A program made the translations under genes and the position numbers. This document shows positions 34,921 to 43,811 of a stretch of DNA of 64,000 bases, piece by piece. Location of the stretch: contig NZ_JBGNFV010000001.1 of NCBI RefSeq assembly GCF_041449215.1, forward strand, positions 4,977,001 through 5,041,000. The letters are read 5' to 3'. Source of the DNA: Roseivirga sp. BDSF3-8. GTDB taxonomy: Bacteria; Bacteroidota; Bacteroidia; Cytophagales; Cyclobacteriaceae. Positions within the stretch are counted from its first letter, which is position 1. The number at the start of each line of letters is the position of its first letter. Under the pieces are notes generated by a model that worked only from the letters and a program-made list of their open reading frames with translations, was not told the origin of the DNA and searched no databases.

Positions 34921-37900
34921 TTAAGTATGGATCACAAGTGTTTGAGTTGCTGAGTTCTCAAAAGCGTCTTCTTTAGAGACAAAAGAGATGACTTTGCGAC
35001 CTATCTCTAGTTCATTGCTTAGAAAATTATAAAATTTTACCTTTTCCAGTTTAAGCAATATGGTACTGGTCATGGCTTTTATTTCCAGCTTATCCTCCCC
35101 TCCTTCTGAAATGAAAAGTTCTCCGATAAAATCTCCTTCCCGTAAGGAATTGATGAGTTTATTATTTTTATAAAGCTCAACGACACCTTTATAGATAAAA
35201 AGTAGCGAGTCGTTCTCATTTATTCTGTATGCGGCTGTTTTATCGATGTAGTGTTCGGCAATATTTTCTGCCAGACCAGACATAATGCTACCAGGCAATG
35301 AGTTGAAAAGGAGGGTTTTTTTTAGAAATAATGTTTTTTCATAAATGGTCAGACTTTCCCGTCCTTTTTTAAGTGCATTGTCTTTATGAACGATCTTCTG
35401 GTAGAGTAATTGCCTGCTTTGCTGTGGCAGACGTTCTACATGTTCTGTAAACAGATCTTCATTGAGGTGATTGAGGCTCCACGCGGCAATCTCTCTGAGT
35501 AGCTTTTCAGGGTGAAAGAGGTTTGCAATCATATCGAATACCAGCTCATGCATATTTTTCTGCGCAGCTACCATAAGTGCACAGCCCTTGGTCCAGTAGC
35601 TAATCTGGTGAAAGTCCCTGTTGATTATTTGTCTTAATACTTCTTGCTCGCTGAGTTCTTCCCTGGGATAGTACTGCTGAAGCTTTTTCAGCCTTTCATC
35701 ATCGGTGGTATCATCAAGTATAGGGATAATGCGCTCCCGGAAGTCTTCTGTGAGAAATACCTCCAACAACTCAATAGCATAGGTGATGCCTTCACTGGTG
35801 CCGGTTTCCAGATTGTCTTTTATAAGTTGTATACTATGAGGATCAAAGATCATGGATAGGAGCATGAAGATATGCTCCTTGTTACTTTCATTTTCTTCCC
35901 TTATCGCTTCCCGTAGTACCTGTGTTTTCTTGCTCTTCCTGATTTCGCGCATGGCAGCAAGGTTCCATGAAATATCCATGATATCTTGCTCGATGGCATT
36001 TTTGATAGCTGTTTCCTGATAGCCATTTGCCACAAAGCGGCATAGTCCAAGACTTAGTAATACCTGCTGTACGATCTGTTTATCAGGAAAGTCCACTTTA
36101 TTCCACAGCAGATCAATGGCTTTATCCCCTCCTATCCGTCCATACACCTTCACTATCTGCAGCATGGTTTCGGCATTTTGTCCGGTTTTATGAAATGACT
36201 TCTCAAGCACAGGCAAGGCAGCCTCTTTGTATTTGCTTAAGGCTCCGGAAGCTGCATCGCCGCAGGCGGGATGGTTTAGGTTTTCTATCAAATAGGGGAT
36301 TATATCTACCCAGAGTGTCTTTTGGGCCGTGATAATAGCTGCTACTCTAACGCCTGCATTAATGTCCCGGAGAAGTTCCACAAGGGTTCCAATAAGCTGA
36401 GGCGCAGATTCTTTGGCAATCAGTTCAGCGGCGTACTTTCTGTCTTCGGGATTTTTACTTTTTCCCAGTTCGTTGATCCTGGCGAAGTTGAATCCTTCTT
36501 TGCTTTCCTCATCACTTACATTTTGCAAATACTTTACGAGCTCATCGGAACCAGACCCTTTATCTAACTGAAATACTCTCCTGCTATTATTTGATGAGGA
36601 ATAGCCTTTGTATTGATAAAGAATCTCAGATCCGAATTTTCTGATCTCGTCCCTACTGTGCTTCATCACCTTGGAGGCATGCTTTCTTAACTCTTCCTGA
36701 TCAAGTTTATCCAGTAATTTAATACTGAAGATCACTTTGCCAACATTGCGGCTATCCAGATTGGATACCAGCATGCTCTTTATCAGATTCTCATCATTAT
36801 GAATGGTTTCAGAGCGTTTTTTCTGCTGTTCAAGTTTCTTTTTAACGTTTTTAGAGTATTCTCCATAGAGGCGACCAGTGACAAACACCCAGCCAACTAA
36901 AATAAGGACAAGGAAATAGCTGTAATGAATAAGCTCTATAAAGTATAGGGTGCCCAGTAATAAAATAAATCCTCCGGCAAGTAACCGGCTAAACTCTCCG
37001 ATGACACCTTCTACCTTGGTTTGAATATCAAACCGGATGCGTGTGTCCATGGGCATGAAGTATAGCTTGAAAGTAGGGTTCTCAAGGGCGTCTCGCAGTG
37101 ATGAGGTAAATAGCTTACTTAAAGCGACACTGAGAAAAAACCAGATAAAGCCTGAACTGCTGGCAAAGGTGCCATAGAGATTGCCAAAAAAGATAGACGC
37201 TAGTGTAAAAACTCCCAGGATAAAGGGCAGGATCAGCAGGGAAATTTTGATGCCATAGGTGCCTATAATTCTATCATTGACAAAAGTTTGTATCAAAAAG
37301 CTGAGTATCATGATTGCCCCATTGAAGACGGCCAGAAAACTAGCCAGATCTGTTTCAGATGGGTACTGCCGCTGAGTTACGGTAAGGAACGAGAAATCAA
37401 TAAAGTAGCTGGCTACCATACTGAATATAAGAAATAGAGAGAGGTAGCCTATGTATCGGTTTCTAATGAGGTTTCGAAAACGGGTTTCCCTTTTAACTTC
37501 CTCACTATTTACGCGGTACATATCCAGGTTATACCTTCCGCATATGATGGCAAGGAAAAGAAGGCTAAGTAAAATACCTGCAGAACTCAGAATGAGCAGG
37601 TCGTAAATATTGTTGAGATACTCAGCTAGGAATGGGATGGTGAAATACGCCAGGATCGCAGCAGAAAGCTGACCTGTATCTATTCCTCCTATGATTCTTT
37701 TTGCCTGCCTGAGGTCAAACATACGCCCAAAGACACCCCAGAAGCCCAGCAGCAGAACCGCCTGAAACGGTCCCAGCATGACGAACATAATGTAGCTTAT
37801 GATCTCATTTTCCACGTAGGGTATCACACCCCACATTAATGCTGTATTGACAAATACACTAGCCATGGATAAGATGACCAGGAGCTTAAAGGAGATCTTG

Positions 37901-38127
37901 CTTTGGAGCTGGGCAAAGAGGTAGGTGGAAATGACTCCTACTAAGCCACTTATAGTAAGGGCAAGGGGAAGGTAAGATTCGCCGAGATTTTGAAGAAAAA
38001 TTGTTTCAGCGGTAACCTTATAATTAGCTATGAAAATACCCATGAAAAATCCCTGGGCAAGAAGCAGTGATACAGGGATCACTTCCTTTTGCTTGATATT
38101 CAGCAGGTTAAATACCAGAGATTTCAT
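34921..38127 (-). CDS. Fusion of ATP/ADP-carrier-like MFS transporter, HEAT repeats and cyclic-nucleotide-binding domain
   Basis: This 1068-residue protein begins with 12 hydrophobic segments (about residues 15-425) in the layout of the NTT/Npt nucleotide-transporter branch of MFS (e.g. VSLLLAQGFFMGIFIANYKVTAETIFL). Residues about 450-880 are helical HEAT-like repeats (LVELLRDINAGVRVAAIITAQ; LREIAAWSLNHL). Residues about 935-1045 form a cyclic-nucleotide-binding fold (ENDSLLFIYKGVVELYKNNKLINSLREGDFIGELFIS). The GELF-type phosphate cassette is only partly conserved, so nucleotide binding is uncertain. It lies 200 bases upstream of the TIR-STAND operon on the same strand and may be co-transcribed. 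The transport substrate is unknown. Confidence 0.85.
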   Translation of the reverse strand: MKSLVFNLLNIKQKEVIPVSLLLAQGFFMGIFIANYKVTAETIFLQNLGESYLPLALTISGLVGVISTYLFAQLQSKISFKLLVILSMASVFVNTALMWGVIPYVENEIISYIMFVMLGPFQAVLLLGFWGVFGRMFDLRQAKRIIGGIDTGQLSAAILAYFTIPFLAEYLNNIYDLLILSSAGILLSLLFLAIICGRYNLDMYRVNSEEVKRETRFRNLIRNRYIGYLSLFLIFSMVASYFIDFSFLTVTQRQYPSETDLASFLAVFNGAIMILSFLIQTFVNDRIIGTYGIKISLLILPFILGVFTLASIFFGNLYGTFASSSGFIWFFLSVALSKLFTSSLRDALENPTFKLYFMPMDTRIRFDIQTKVEGVIGEFSRLLAGGFILLLGTLYFIELIHYSYFLVLILVGWVFVTGRLYGEYSKNVKKKLEQQKKRSETIHNDENLIKSMLVSNLDSRNVGKVIFSIKLLDKLDQEELRKHASKVMKHSRDEIRKFGSEILYQYKGYSSSNNSRRVFQLDKGSGSDELVKYLQNVSDEESKEGFNFARINELGKSKNPEDRKYAAELIAKESAPQLIGTLVELLRDINAGVRVAAIITAQKTLWVDIIPYLIENLNHPACGDAASGALSKYKEAALPVLEKSFHKTGQNAETMLQIVKVYGRIGGDKAIDLLWNKVDFPDKQIVQQVLLSLGLCRFVANGYQETAIKNAIEQDIMDISWNLAAMREIRKSKKTQVLREAIREENESNKEHIFMLLSMIFDPHSIQLIKDNLETGTSEGITYAIELLEVFLTEDFRERIIPILDDTTDDERLKKLQQYYPREELSEQEVLRQIINRDFHQISYWTKGCALMVAAQKNMHELVFDMIANLFHPEKLLREIAAWSLNHLNEDLFTEHVERLPQQSRQLLYQKIVHKDNALKKGRESLTIYEKTLFLKKTLLFNSLPGSIMSGLAENIAEHYIDKTAAYRINENDSLLFIYKGVVELYKNNKLINSLREGDFIGELFISEGGEDKLEIKAMTSTILLKLEKVKFYNFLSNELEIGRKVISFVSKEDAFENSATQTLVIHT

Positions 38128-38241
38128 TCAATACCTGTTTTACATCGTTAAGAACAAATAGTATAGAAAAAATACGAAGTATATCATAGGCCTTGGAGCC
38201 CCCAGCCTATTTGTCTGCTATACAGGCATGTACATATATAA

Positions 38242-38268
38242 AAAGCCCCGGTCAAAAACCGGGGCTTT
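38242..38268 (-). terminator. Intrinsic terminator of the ompH-like gene
   Basis: An 11-bp perfect stem (38242-38252 with 38258-38268) with a 5-base loop. Read on the minus strand it is followed by a T run. Confidence 0.88.
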
Positions 38269-38297
38269 GTTTGATACTATCAATCGCAGGTTTTGGG

Positions 38298-38924
38298 CTA
38301 TTCAGCTTGCGTGCTATCGGCTTCCACTGCGCTTCCGCTGCTGTACTGGCTGTTCAGGCCGTCGATAACTGCACTGGTAATATCCAGGCTATCAGAAGCA
38401 TATAATACACCGCTACCTTTCGTATAGGTGAGTACAAGCTCAAGTTGATTAGCACTTCCATACTCTTTGAGGTAGGCAGCTACGCGGTCATAAAGCTCAT
38501 TTTGCTTAGATGCCTCTTCCTGCATGAGCTGCTGGGTGAGGTTTTCCTGATAGCGGACAAGGTTTTGCTGCTTTTGCACCAGATCTTCCTGAACGGCCAT
38601 GGCCTGAGCCCTGGTCATATTATTCATGTTCTGCTGGAAGTTCTGAATTTCACGCTCCAGTCCTTGCTTACGGTTCTTAAACTCATTTTCAAACTTCTGC
38701 TGGGTCTCTTCCAGTTCTGCTGTCAGCTCTTCCATGTAATCGTAATGCTTAAGCAACGAATCAGAGTTGATATAAGCAACACGCAGATTTTCTTTACTAC
38801 CGGCTACACTCATGTCGGCAGTTTCATTTGCCTGTGCCGGGGTATTCGCAGAAAAGTGCAGATAGAACAATACGGCGACTGCCACGAGCAGCACCAGGTT
38901 TAAAATCAGGGAAAGATTTTTCAC
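38298..38924 (-). CDS. OmpH/Skp-family periplasmic chaperone
   Basis: This 208-residue protein has an N-terminal membrane/signal segment (LILNLVLLVAVAVLFYLHF), then the OmpH pattern LRVAYINSDSLLKHYDYMEELTAELE, and a long alpha-helical arm (ETQQKFENEFKNRKQG to QNLVRYQENLTQQ). A C-terminal beta/alpha part follows (LELVLTYTKGSGVLYASDSLDIT). The Skp family prevents aggregation of outer-membrane proteins in the periplasm. The N-terminal helix may stay as an anchor, since no clear cleavage site is seen. Monocistronic with its own terminator. Confidence 0.9.
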   Translation of the reverse strand: MKNLSLILNLVLLVAVAVLFYLHFSANTPAQANETADMSVAGSKENLRVAYINSDSLLKHYDYMEELTAELEETQQKFENEFKNRKQGLEREIQNFQQNMNNMTRAQAMAVQEDLVQKQQNLVRYQENLTQQLMQEEASKQNELYDRVAAYLKEYGSANQLELVLTYTKGSGVLYASDSLDITSAVIDGLNSQYSSGSAVEADSTQAE

Positions 38925-39013
38925 GTCTAAATAATTTGATTTTCTAATCAGCCTGCAAATATAAGAAAGAATCGAAATTCCTGCTTCATACGCCCATGTT
39001 TATGGAAATATGG

Positions 39014-39832
39014 TCAGGATTTGCTTTCTGAAGGAGGGTCCTGTTCGTTGTTAGGGTATTTGAAGATAGGATATCCTTCTGTAAGGGTATAATGATACAT
39101 TGTGGTCTCCGGGGTATCCTGAGGCTTATCCGAAGTTTCCTCCCTGGCTTCTGACGTATAGACGAATCGATAAGTGGGTGCTTCGGACGCTGATGATAAA
39201 GAATGGCTCAGTGCGGTTACATTTTCTTCCTCATCAGAAGAGGGAACAAGCGGCTCGCTATTTGCCTTTCGGAAATGAAAGGCGCAGAACGCTCCTGCAA
39301 GCATACCCAGGATATGGCTTTCATAGCTTATCTCCGGATTACCGGGGGACATGCCGAGTATCATGCCTCCGTAGAGAAAAAGCACCGCCAGTGAAATAGC
39401 CACTCCGCGAACATCCCGCCGGAATACGCCGCTGAAGAAGAGGAAGCCCATCAAGCCATATACAATGCCACTTGCTCCAATATGGTACGCATCGCCACGA
39501 GCGGCAAGCCAAACCCAAAAGCCGGTGGTGAGGTATATCCACCCGAAGACTTCAAGGGCAATTTTATCATAAAAGTAAAAGACCCCAACGCCCAATAATA
39601 TGAGGGGAAAGGTATTGGAAAGCAGGTGAGTGAGGTCGCCATGAATGAGCGGGGCAGTAACGATACCAAATGTGCCATGAAGGGTTCTTGGCAGGATACC
39701 AAGATATCCCAGGTCACCAACGGCCCATTCCTCCATGCCCTTTACCAGCCATAATATACTGGTGAATGCCAGGGTAAAGAGTAAGCTCCTCCTGAATTTC
39801 CTGGCTTCTACGTGTGAATCATTCCCTTGCAT
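39014..39832 (-). CDS. Rhomboid-family intramembrane protease (paralogue 2) with C-terminal tail
   Basis: This 272-residue protein has six membrane helices and a polar 80-residue cytoplasmic tail (after about residue 190). The catalytic serine is S121 in GASGIVYG and the histidine is about 173 in YESHILG. The HGDLTHLLSNTFPL segment is conserved. It shares the core LGYLGILPRT and FYFYDKIALEVF with the rhomboid at 21176, so they are paralogues, but that one lacks the tail. The tail ends are acidic and serine-rich and could mediate regulation; this is inference. Confidence 0.9.
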   Translation of the reverse strand: MQGNDSHVEARKFRRSLLFTLAFTSILWLVKGMEEWAVGDLGYLGILPRTLHGTFGIVTAPLIHGDLTHLLSNTFPLILLGVGVFYFYDKIALEVFGWIYLTTGFWVWLAARGDAYHIGASGIVYGLMGFLFFSGVFRRDVRGVAISLAVLFLYGGMILGMSPGNPEISYESHILGMLAGAFCAFHFRKANSEPLVPSSDEEENVTALSHSLSSASEAPTYRFVYTSEAREETSDKPQDTPETTMYHYTLTEGYPIFKYPNNEQDPPSESKS

Positions 39833-39851
39833 CTTACCCTATCACGTGGTC

Positions 39852-40070
39852 CTAATCTCTTATCATTTTCACCCGGTATATCACTCCTTGGCCGAAAAGG
39901 CAAAGGCCGCTGTTAAACGTCACCAATGCAAATGTGCCATACCAAAACCACTCATGAAGTGATGTGGCTGACTCTTTTACCAAAATGGCATCGCCTAACA
40001 AACTAAGCCCTGCTCCTACTAATACGAGTCCAGCTACTGAGAAAGTTATCCATTTGGCTTTTAATGACAT
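39852..40070 (-). CDS. Small two-helix membrane protein
   Basis: This 72-residue protein, read from the ATG at 40070, has two hydrophobic helices (WITFSVAGLVLVGAGLSLLG and WYGTFALVTFNSGLCLFGQGVIY). A longer frame to 40109 has no better start. It is common in Bacteroidota as a conserved hypothetical; no function is assigned. It lies 19 bases upstream of the rhomboid gene on the same strand, so the pair may be co-expressed. Confidence 0.65.
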   Translation of the reverse strand: MSLKAKWITFSVAGLVLVGAGLSLLGDAILVKESATSLHEWFWYGTFALVTFNSGLCLFGQGVIYRVKMIRD

Positions 40071-40125
40071 AGGTCGTTGTATATAAATGTATGAAAAATA
40101 AGCAGGCAATGGGGGGACAATTCCC

Positions 40126-41028
40126 TTAAAAATATAACTCTTGTGCGAGCCGGTAGGTATTGGCGTGTGCCTCTATGATATGAGAGAGCCTTTCTGAGTA
40201 GCCTCCGCCCATACATGCAGCCACTGGGATATTGTTTTTTTTACAGGTTTCCAGTACGATACGGTCACGCTCTTTACACCCTGCTATTGTCATGGCTAGT
40301 CGACCGAGCTTATCAGATGCCAGTACATCCACACCGGATTGAAAGAAGATGAAATCCGGATTTACCTCATCGATAAGGTTACTAAGGTGACGGTCCAGCT
40401 CACTAAGGTACATCTTGTCGCCTGTACCATCGGGCATAGCTACATCGAGGTCACTTTCTTCTTTATGCATGGGATAATTTTTATCACCATGCATACTGAA
40501 GGTAAATACGGTAGGGTCGTCTTTGAAAATCTCGGCGGTACCATTGCCTTGGTGCACGTCCAGGTCAACTACCAGAATCTGACGGCAAAGGTGGTTTCTC
40601 TGCAGATAGCGGGCGGCGATGGCAATGTCGTTTAGCAGACAAAAACCCTCTCCCCTATTGGTAAAAGCATGATGAGTTCCCCCGGCAATATTCATGCTTA
40701 CCCCATACTCTAGTGCAAACAGGGCTGCATCCACAGTGCCCTGCATAATGGTTATTTCTCTATCCACCAACTGAGGGCTATAGGGAAAACCGGTTTTTCT
40801 GATCTCTGACCGGCTTAATTCCCCTTCAGCAAGCTTTTTCCAATACTCCGCATCATGCACAGCCAGTATATCCTCCCTGCTTACTTTACCAGGTGTAAAC
40901 AAATTGGATTCTGTGATAGTCCCTTCATAGATCAACTGCTCAGGCAGTAAATCATATTTCACCATAGGAAACCGGTGATTTTCGTCAAGGGGGTGTGCAT
41001 AAACCTCTGACCAGGCTATTTTAAACAT
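40126..41028 (-). CDS. Histone deacetylase-family (AcuC-like) amidohydrolase
   Basis: This 300-residue zinc hydrolase belongs to the class of bacterial HDAC-like deacetylases. It has the general-base histidines in GGTHHAF, zinc-binding D and H in DLDVHQGNGT, and the second zinc Asp region QSGVDVLASDKLG. MGGGYS near the C-terminus is the usual tyrosine-containing end motif. AcuC-type enzymes deacetylate proteins such as acetyl-CoA synthetase, while others act on acetylated polyamines. The substrate here is not determined. Single gene. Confidence 0.9.
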   Translation of the reverse strand: MFKIAWSEVYAHPLDENHRFPMVKYDLLPEQLIYEGTITESNLFTPGKVSREDILAVHDAEYWKKLAEGELSRSEIRKTGFPYSPQLVDREITIMQGTVDAALFALEYGVSMNIAGGTHHAFTNRGEGFCLLNDIAIAARYLQRNHLCRQILVVDLDVHQGNGTAEIFKDDPTVFTFSMHGDKNYPMHKEESDLDVAMPDGTGDKMYLSELDRHLSNLIDEVNPDFIFFQSGVDVLASDKLGRLAMTIAGCKERDRIVLETCKKNNIPVAACMGGGYSERLSHIIEAHANTYRLAQELYF

Positions 41029-41094
41029 ACTTGCATATAATGTAATCCGAATTGATGCAGTGTAGCGCAGTCAGAGGGTAAAGGTAGGAAAGGT

Positions 41095-41658
41095 TCAGCT
41101 CATTTCTTCATCGTACTCGGTTTGAAACGAATATAGGGTGGTGTCTAGTTTCAGGCTATCGGCTTTATAGTCCTCTACAAACTTTGAGATTACCTTATCA
41201 GTAACTTCTTCTACATTTAAGGAGGCATCAAGCCCTATGCCATAATCGATATGTGGATCTATCTCTATAAATTCCTGAACCTTAATGGATTCTTCCTCTT
41301 CCATTTCCATCATCATCTCTGTGATGAACAGGCCTATTTCTTCTTCGAGGCTATCTAATGCGGCGAGATCACCATTTTCATCTTCCCGGTATTCAATTTT
41401 CCGGAATTTAGGAAACCGTTTGGCCGCTTCGTGTTCGGCTCGCTCGTACAGTTCGCTGGCGTGATGTAATCTCAGCGTGAATAGGGCCGCGTCGTAAATA
41501 CACTCCTGGCCTTCGTAAGAGCCAATGAAGTAAAAAGTCTTGTACTCTTCGCTGTTATCCTCCGAGTCTGCAAGAAGATAATTTTTACCAGAGTTACGTA
41601 ACCTTTCCTTCAGACCTTCGATTTCCTCCTTGTTAAAACCTTTGTTATCGAATTCCAT
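41095..41658 (-). CDS. Acidic conserved hypothetical protein
   Basis: This 187-residue soluble protein, read from the ATG at 41658, is very acidic (for example MMMEMEEEESIKVQEFIEIDP). It has mixed alpha/beta segments (YKTFYFIGSYEGQECIYDAALFTLRLHHASELYERAE). No family was recognised. A longer frame (41715) adds 19 residues without a better start. It is divergent from the AlbA_2 protein gene. Confidence 0.62.
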   Translation of the reverse strand: MEFDNKGFNKEEIEGLKERLRNSGKNYLLADSEDNSEEYKTFYFIGSYEGQECIYDAALFTLRLHHASELYERAEHEAAKRFPKFRKIEYREDENGDLAALDSLEEEIGLFITEMMMEMEEEESIKVQEFIEIDPHIDYGIGLDASLNVEEVTDKVISKFVEDYKADSLKLDTTLYSFQTEYDEEMS

Positions 41659-41864
41659 CGTTTTGTAAAAAGTTAAATATTGGTCCAATATGTTTGATTC
41701 TGCCCCATCAGGCAAAGAAAAAATAAAAAATGTCGCTAATGAATATGGATGGCTTCTGCAGGTAATAAGATAAAATATTTTTCCTTTCTCTCCAAAGACA
41801 AAACATTCATTATCAATTAGTAAAAAAATATTTGTTAGACTTTGGCAAACTACGAAAAATCAGA

Positions 41865-42521
41865 ATGGATACAGGTAAGGAAGAAGATCAGGTAAAAAAA
41901 TTAGAAAAGATGATAAGTGAGGGTGAAGGTGAGCAACAAGACTTTAAACAATCGATCTCGAGCTTGCCGGGAATAGCGCGTACCCTGGCGGCATTTGCTA
42001 ATACGACCGGTGGCAGGTTGCTGGTAGGGGTTAAAGATGACAGGACCCTTGCTTCTGTTGATCCGGAGGAGGAAATGTACATGATTAATGAGGCAGCGGA
42101 AACCTGGTGTGATCCTCCTGTGAAGGTGCACTATGAGGTAATAGAATATGACCCGGAGGATAAATCAATACTTGTGGCATTGATACCCGAAAGTGAGAAC
42201 AAGCCTCATAAAAGCATGAGAAAAAGCGGAGAATGGCAGACTTACATACGACAAAATGACAAAACGCTACCGGCTGGTAAAAAAGCGGAATGGCTACTGG
42301 AACAGGGAATAAGTAAAGGGTCGGGTATTGCGCGACCTGAAACGCCTAACCAGCGGAGGCTGGTGGCTTACCTTGAAAAAAATGAGCGGATAACGCTTAA
42401 ACAGTTCAGTAAGCTGGTAAATATTAGTGAAAGACGGGCCAGGCGTGAACTGGAGGAAGCGCTTAAAACGGGACTTATCAGGGTGCTGGAACATGAGCAG
42501 GAAACTCTTTATGCATTATGA
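41865..42521 (+). CDS. Schlafen AlbA_2-domain protein with C-terminal winged helix
   Basis: This 218-residue protein, read from the ATG at 41865, has the AlbA_2 (Schlafen) signature: EGEQQDFKQSISS, then ARTLAAFANTTGGRLLVGVKDDRT. Residues 160-215 form a winged-helix DNA-binding end (ITLKQFSKLVNISERRARRELEEALKTGLIRV). Family members are presumed nucleic-acid binding or nuclease-related transcriptional regulators; no verified activity can be assigned. An upstream TTG at 41832 would add 11 residues and is less likely. Confidence 0.82.
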   Translation: MDTGKEEDQVKKLEKMISEGEGEQQDFKQSISSLPGIARTLAAFANTTGGRLLVGVKDDRTLASVDPEEEMYMINEAAETWCDPPVKVHYEVIEYDPEDKSILVALIPESENKPHKSMRKSGEWQTYIRQNDKTLPAGKKAEWLLEQGISKGSGIARPETPNQRRLVAYLEKNERITLKQFSKLVNISERRARRELEEALKTGLIRVLEHEQETLYAL

Positions 42522-42962
42522 TGGCATGGCTTGAGTATGGCTCTTTTATCTGAGGCTTTAAATTAAGGCGGGCGTCGCTTACCCTCGAAACACCGCCTCT
42601 ACAAATAGTGCTACTTTAGCAGATAAATGATATCCACACTCTGACTATAGGATGACTATAGGTTGACTATAGAATAGGTATAGGTTAGCGGGGGAAGCAA
42701 CTATGGGAAAATTACAACTGTGTACCTGAACAATGGCTTATCCGGATGGTGATGTTACGGTCAATCAATCCCCTCTACCCTTTGAGCTTACGCGTAACTA
42801 CCAGTGGTCAGGTATCGGGCTTATGCCGTGGTCGTAAGCTTTACTTATCTACTATAGGCGGAGGTATTTAACTACCTGCTGTCATCCTCTCGTGAACCTT
42901 TTATGAATTTTTCACAACACATTTTGCTGAATCTGATTTTATAAAGAAAAGCCAGATTTTAT
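42522..42962. other. Intergenic region with a short tandem repeat
   Basis: About 440 bases between two plus-strand genes. No gene or terminator was recognised. Its only clear structure is the 11-base tandem repeat at 42642-42685. The part from 42720 to 42962 shows nothing more. Confidence 0.5.
42642..42685 (+). repeat. Tandem repeat, period 11 (about four copies)
   Basis: TGACTATAGGA, TGACTATAGGT and TGACTATAGAA follow each other exactly, then a degenerate copy, TAGGTATAGGT. An 11-base period is close to one helical turn, so each unit faces the same side of the DNA; a cooperative protein site or a slippage-prone microsatellite are both possible. Confidence 0.75.
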
Positions 42963-43811
42963 ATGATCAGAGACAAAATTTGTCTTATAACGGGTGCCAA
43001 TTCGGGCATAGGATTTCATACAGCCCTTGAACTAGCGCAAAAAGGGGCTAAAATTATCATGCTTTGCCGAAATAAGGAGAAAGCGGAACGAGCCCGGGAG
43101 GACATACAAAAAGTAAGTGGGCAGAAGGTGGCTTTGTTTCTAGCTGATCTTGCTGTACAGGATGAAATAAGGCAGGTGAGTGACCGGATTAAGGCTGAGT
43201 TTCATACGGTGGATGTCCTGATAAATAATGCAGGCGTGATCCAGGGTGATAAACGCGAATTCACCCCGGATGGTCTGGAAAAAACTTTTGCTGTAAACCA
43301 CCTTGCGCCTTTTATGCTTACGGGGCTGTTATTACCTCAACTCAAGAATAGCTCTTATGGGCGGATAATAACGGTATCTTCGGAAGCGCATAAGTGGCTT
43401 AAAAAATTAGATCTAAATGACCTTCAAATGGATAAGGGGTACAGCGGGCTGCAATCCTATGCCTTATCAAAGCTATGCAATATCTTATTTACCAGAAAAC
43501 TGGCTGAAAAGCTGACAGGAACGTCGCTAACGGCCAATACCTTGCATCCGGGGGCTATTGCCAGTAATTTTGGATCTGGTGCCAAAAGCTTTTTCGGTGT
43601 GGTGATCAAACTGAGTAAGCCTTTCATGAAAGGACCCAAAAAAGGCGCGGAAACGAGCGTTTTTCTGGCGGCTTCTGAAAAAGTAGAGGGGGTTAATGGA
43701 GCTTACTTTAAAGACAAGGTGGCCATTATGCCTTCAAAGAATGCCCAGAGTGAATTTAATGCCGACAAATTGTGGCAGGAAAGCGTTAAGCTCACGGGAG
43801 TGGAATACTAA
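42963..43811 (+). CDS. Short-chain dehydrogenase/reductase (retinol dehydrogenase-like)
   Basis: This 282-residue protein shows the classical SDR pattern: cofactor loop TGANSGIG (about residues 10-17), LADLAVQDEI, NNAGV, the catalytic serine in VSSEAHKW, and the YALSKL (YxxxK) motif. The arginine in LCRNK after beta-2 suggests NADP preference. It resembles the RDH11-14/WWOX type that acts on lipophilic carbonyls. The substrate is unknown. A decayed nitrilase gene follows on the same strand, one base after its stop. Confidence 0.88.
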   Translation: MIRDKICLITGANSGIGFHTALELAQKGAKIIMLCRNKEKAERAREDIQKVSGQKVALFLADLAVQDEIRQVSDRIKAEFHTVDVLINNAGVIQGDKREFTPDGLEKTFAVNHLAPFMLTGLLLPQLKNSSYGRIITVSSEAHKWLKKLDLNDLQMDKGYSGLQSYALSKLCNILFTRKLAEKLTGTSLTANTLHPGAIASNFGSGAKSFFGVVIKLSKPFMKGPKKGAETSVFLAASEKVEGVNGAYFKDKVAIMPSKNAQSEFNADKLWQESVKLTGVEY

